A stretch of DNA of 30,348 bases from Candidatus Parcubacteria bacterium. Lineage in GTDB: Bacteria; Patescibacteriota; Patescibacteriia; JAACEG01. The notes beneath the pieces were generated by a model. It had not been told where the DNA came from and made no database searches. It saw only the letters and a list, made by a program, of their open reading frames with translations. Positions 27,504-30,348 of the stretch are shown here, piece after piece (position 1 is the first letter of the stretch; every line of letters starts with the position of its first letter). The translations under genes were made by a program, and so were the position numbers. The stretch is taken from contig JAGLTA010000010.1 of the NCBI GenBank assembly GCA_023135505.1, positions 1 to 30,348 of the forward strand, read 5' to 3'.

Positions 27504-28052
27504 TTAAACGGAACCTAAGCAAAGAGCAGTAGTTGAACCATCATCGTCAACTGTTCCAGCGCCAGAATCTTGACAATCTAAACCAGCAGGAATAGTAGCG
27601 TCTGAACATATACATTCGTCATAAGTCGCGCCGCCGTAAATAAGAAGCGTGGCAGCAGCATTAGCATCTATGTCGCTTGCTATATCCTGGCTTCTCTCTA
27701 AACTTGTTGCGATTAAATATTTACCAGTAGGAGTTGCTCCTCCATTAACGCAATAACACCAATCCCTTGCCGTAGAAGAAGGATCTTCTGGCAATCCGCC
27801 AGGCAGATAATCCGCCAAAGCTGTTCCTAATAAAGTCCAAGTTGAAAGAGGCGGCGGATTTCCATTATCTGTAGCATACATTTCAATCGCGGTTTGCATA
27901 ACTTTCAAGTCAGACTGCCGTTTAGCGTCGCGAGCTTTTGTGTTAGCGCTTGTTAAAGCGACAACAGCCATAGTTGACAAAATGCCGATAATAGCGATTA
28001 CCACTAACAACTCAATCAGAGTAAAACCTTTTTGATTTAATTTTCTAAACAT
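27504..28052 (-). CDS. Type IV major pilin (PilA-like)
   Basis: This 182-residue type IVa-type prepilin has the leader MFRKLNQKG|FTLIELLVVIAIIGILSTMA, Glu at mature position 5, and then the domain with ARDAKRQSDLKVMQTAIEMYATDNG, typical of bacterial pilins. The start at 28052 is chosen because AGGAGGTG lies about 8 nt before it; the TTG at 28070 lies upstream of that Shine-Dalgarno. The mature domain has six Cys (CYC and several near the end), unusual for pilins and able to form disulfides. It has its own strong terminator, consistent with high expression apart from the minor pilins. Confidence 0.92.
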   Translation of the reverse strand: MFRKLNQKGFTLIELLVVIAIIGILSTMAVVALTSANTKARDAKRQSDLKVMQTAIEMYATDNGNPPPLSTWTLLGTALADYLPGGLPEDPSSTARDWCYCVNGGATPTGKYLIATSLERSQDIASDIDANAAATLLIYGGATYDECICSDATIPAGLDCQDSGAGTVDDDGSTTALCLGSV

Positions 28053-28159
28053 TTTTACACCTCCTCTCAAAAAATTAAAATAATTAAAATATTTTTTATA
28101 ATATCTATTGCGTAATTAGTTTCGTAGCGAAATTTTCAGATTTTGAGACAAATTTTTCG

Positions 28160-28186
28160 TAGAGACGGGTTTAAAACCCGTCTCTA
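28160..28186. repeat. Family D palindrome
   Basis: TAGAGACGGGTTT (28160-28172) and AAACCCGTCTCTA (28174-28186) are exact reverse complements around one base. A related fragment GTTTGAAACCCGTCC lies at 71-85. It sits in the 339-nt gap between pilin and rpmB, which otherwise shows only AT-rich sequence. Confidence 0.75.
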
Positions 28187-28322
28187 TAAATATATAGACA
28201 TTAAAATTTTTATAAAATTTGACCAAAATATGGAAATCGCAGTAGGAAATAATTACACAATAGGTCTTGTATAAATAATAACACAAAAAAAACAGAAATG
28301 CTAATTTATTTTATACACACCC

Positions 28323-28350
28323 TTGCTAAAAATAAAAAAAATGATAATAT
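28323..28350 (+). promoter_or_regulatory. Possible promoter of rpmB
   Basis: TTGCTA (28323-28328), a 16-nt spacer and TAATAT (28345-28350), about 42 nt before the start codon. The match is weak. Confidence 0.35.
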
Positions 28351-28391
28351 AAAAATATAAATTTATTTTAATATAACACATTTTTTTTATT

Positions 28392-28565
28392 ATGTCTAAA
28401 ATATGCGAAATTTGCGGAAAGAAACCTTTGACGGTAAACAGCCGCAGCCATTCAATGCAAGCTACAAAAAGGAAGCAATATCCTAATTTGCAAACAAAAA
28501 TTATTAGCGGAAAGAAAACAAAACTTTGCGCGAAATGCTTGCGAACAATGCGAAAAAAATCTTAA
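28392..28565 (+). CDS. rpmB: 50S ribosomal protein L28 (bL28)
   Basis: The 57-residue protein starts MSKICEICGKKPLTVNSRSH and ends in KLCAKCLRTMRKKS, with KRKQYPNLQ between. These are the bL28 landmarks: an N-terminal CxxC, the HS...TKR segment and a C-terminal CxxC. The two CxxC pairs form a zinc site, the zinc-binding version of this protein. L28 sits near the E-site on the large subunit. It has no Shine-Dalgarno. The membrane-fusion gene follows after 15 nt. Confidence 0.92.
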   Translation: MSKICEICGKKPLTVNSRSHSMQATKRKQYPNLQTKIISGKKTKLCAKCLRTMRKKS

Positions 28566-28580
28566 AAAAATAACTTAAAT

Positions 28581-30348
28581 ATGGCGTTTAAAAAAAGCAT
28601 TAAAAGAATAGTAATTATTCTGCTTATAATTTTAATCGGCGGAGGAGCCACCGCTTATTTTTTGGCTGGCAAAAAAGAGAACGAGGAGTATATAACGGAA
28701 AAAGTCAAACAAGGAACTATTATCCAAACAGTGAACGAAACAGGGACAGTCAAGGCTGCCAAAGATATAAATCTTAATTTTTTAAACAGCGGGCGGATAG
28801 CAAAAATTTTAGTTGAAATCGGAGACGATATTGAAAAAGATAAAATATTGGCAGAACTGGATTACAGCGATCTGAATATTAAAAAACGCGAAGCGGCGGC
28901 GAACCTAAATATTGCGCGCGCAAATCTAAATAAATTAATAGCAGGCGCGTCAAAAACTGAAATTGCCGTTAGTCAGGCAAATGTTAATCAAGCAAAAACC
29001 TCTTATGAAACTTCTTTATTGGAATTAAAAAAAATAGAAGCTGTCGCGCAAGAAAATATCAGACAGGCGCAAAAAACTTTTGATGACTTAAAATTTAAAA
29101 CCGACAGCGATATTACAACTTACGAGCAAGCTGTAACAACCGCAAAGGTAAGTTTAGATAATGCTAAAAATACTTATCAAAGAGAAATTGACAATTATAT
29201 TGAAAACGCGCTTATAGCGGTTGACGATAAATTATCCATAGCCAACACAGCGCTTGATAAAATTGACCAAATTGTTAGCGATAAAGACGCTGAATCTGTT
29301 TTTAGCGCGCAAAAAACAGAATATAAAGCAGAAACTATAGATGATTATAATGAAGCAAAAAATTCTTTAACTTTATTATCTGATAATTTGTCTTATGCTA
29401 AAAAAGATAAAAGCGGCGAAAACGCGAGCGAATTATTAAATAGCGCTTTATCTGTTTTAAATAAAGTTTTTGCCGCGCTTAACAGTTGTTTTAGCGCTTT
29501 AAAAAATACGGTCACCTACTCTTCTTTTACTCAGACTGACTTAGACGCTTATAAAACAAGCATTAATGCCCAGCTTACATTGATAGCCGCGGCAATTTCC
29601 AGTATTCAGACTAGCCGTCAAAATTTAGACGATGCCATTTTAGATTATCAAACAAATATTTCTAACTCTGAAGAAAATCTAACAAAAGCGGTTATAAGTT
29701 TAGATAACGCTATTTTAGCAGCTGAAAATAGTTTGTCGTCCGCAAAAATTTTAGGCGAACAGCAAATTACAGCAGCTCAGGTAAAAATCAGCGCGGCTTT
29801 AAAAAATTTAGAAACTGCGGAAAGTCAATTAAAAAAAATAAAAGCTCCTGCCAGAAATGAAGATGCAGCTTTGGCGCGCGCGCAGATTGATCAGGCGCAA
29901 GCTGCTATAGACTTAATCGGCAGCCAAATTAATAATAGTATTATTAAGGCGCCAATTAGCGGAAAAATCGTTAAAATTGAATATGAAGCCGGGGAACAGC
30001 CTGGCAGCCAGCCTGTTATTTCTCTGCTTGGAAAAAATGATTTTGAAATAGAAGTCCTAATCTCCGAAACAGATATTACAAAAATAGACAAGAAAGATCC
30101 TGTTAAAATTACTTTGGACGCATTCGGCGAATATGAAAGTTTTGGCGGGGCGATATATTTTATTGAACCGGCTGAAACAATAATTCAAGATGTTATTTAT
30201 TATAAAATAATAATAAAATTCAACCCTGCTCAAAGAGAAGTAAAATCTGGAATGACCGCAAATGTTGATATTTTAACTGAAAGGAAACTAGATGTCTTGA
30301 TTATACCTTCAAGGGCTATAACGGAAATGGATTTTGATTTTCAAGGAA
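28581..30348 (+). CDS. Membrane-fusion (HlyD-type) adaptor protein, 3' end outside window
   Basis: This is the periplasmic-adaptor type subunit that couples an ABC-type exporter to outer layers. The frame is open for 589 codons and leaves the window. Residues 1-9 are basic, 10-28 form a membrane anchor, and from about 42 the barrel-sandwich domain begins (VNETGTVKAAKDINLNF, IAKILVEIGDDIEKDKILAE). Long helices rich in Ala, Gln and Asn (about 100-445) form an unusually long hairpin for the family. SIIKAPISGKIVKIEYEAGE closes the lipoyl-like part, and a beta-barrel domain with VLIIPSRAITEM follows. In CPR bacteria such genes usually precede an MacB-type ABC transporter; that cannot be seen here. 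Confidence 0.87.
   Translation, partial: MAFKKSIKRIVIILLIILIGGGATAYFLAGKKENEEYITEKVKQGTIIQTVNETGTVKAAKDINLNFLNSGRIAKILVEIGDDIEKDKILAELDYSDLNIKKREAAANLNIARANLNKLIAGASKTEIAVSQANVNQAKTSYETSLLELKKIEAVAQENIRQAQKTFDDLKFKTDSDITTYEQAVTTAKVSLDNAKNTYQREIDNYIENALIAVDDKLSIANTALDKIDQIVSDKDAESVFSAQKTEYKAETIDDYNEAKNSLTLLSDNLSYAKKDKSGENASELLNSALSVLNKVFAALNSCFSALKNTVTYSSFTQTDLDAYKTSINAQLTLIAAAISSIQTSRQNLDDAILDYQTNISNSEENLTKAVISLDNAILAAENSLSSAKILGEQQITAAQVKISAALKNLETAESQLKKIKAPARNEDAALARAQIDQAQAAIDLIGSQINNSIIKAPISGKIVKIEYEAGEQPGSQPVISLLGKNDFEIEVLISETDITKIDKKDPVKITLDAFGEYESFGGAIYFIEPAETIIQDVIYYKIIIKFNPAQREVKSGMTANVDILTERKLDVLIIPSRAITEMDFDFQG

Noticed and set aside
28053..28070. TTG start of the major pilin six codons upstream
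   Set aside because: The Shine-Dalgarno AGGAGGTG lies inside this extension; it fits the ATG at 28052.

Overview
The window is an AT-rich bacterial chromosome segment, most likely from a candidate-phyla-radiation bacterium (Patescibacteria, Parcubacteria-like). This is inferred from the gene repertoire, not from any search: a compact set of housekeeping genes, DUF3048 and DUF3467 proteins, a type IV pilus locus with several pseudopilins, orphan amino-acid enzymes, a tRNA without encoded CCA, many genes with no Shine-Dalgarno sequence, and many short intergenic repeats. TGA works as a normal stop.

Region 1 (1-6045) is a heat-shock locus. A consensus promoter overlapped by a perfect CIRCE operator drives hrcA-grpE. 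A small antisense membrane-protein gene follows, then dnaK, an RNase Z-like metallo-hydrolase, a DUF3467 protein and dnaJ. HrcA would repress itself and GrpE; no CIRCE is visible before dnaK. Region 2 (6059-9901) is a translation block: rpsB-tsf behind a structured leader, a decayed cupin gene, a 145-bp repeat, pyrH, a RicT/PSP1 protein and tRNA-Asn(GTT). Region 3 (9978-15828) holds a 40-residue basic protein, an AbrB-like remnant, a membrane metallophosphoesterase, a GT4 glycosyltransferase, a lone trpC, a DUF3048 protein and, convergently, prmC.

Region 4 (15.8-18.1 kb) is the most unusual. It holds a row of short transcription units: a putative ~195-nt structured RNA with a 9-codon ORF behind a perfect Shine-Dalgarno; the RNase P RNA gene, whose P3 helix contains a whole copy of the 145-bp repeat; and several tiny ORFs interleaved with strong hairpins and terminators. 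Region 5 (18.1-23.1 kb) has a lone aconitase-family (LeuC-like) gene, recJ, a CorA-type transporter and an ftsQ-like gene divergent from it. A candidate dif/Xer site follows at 23118-23145.

Region 6 (23.4-28.1 kb, minus strand) is a type IV pilus cluster. In transcription order it is the major pilin, prepilin peptidase, and FimT/GspH-, PilV/GspI-, PilW/GspJ- and PilX-like minor pilins. Region 7 has rpmB (bL28) and a membrane-fusion (HlyD-type) protein cut by the window end.

Two repeat systems run through the window. One consists of ~145-190 bp terminal-inverted-repeat elements (families A, B, C). The other consists of degenerate tandem heptamers. Two heptamer arrays lie in frame inside prmC and the prepilin peptidase gene, and each has exactly nine 7-bp units (63 bp, 21 codons), giving 7-residue periodic inserts.
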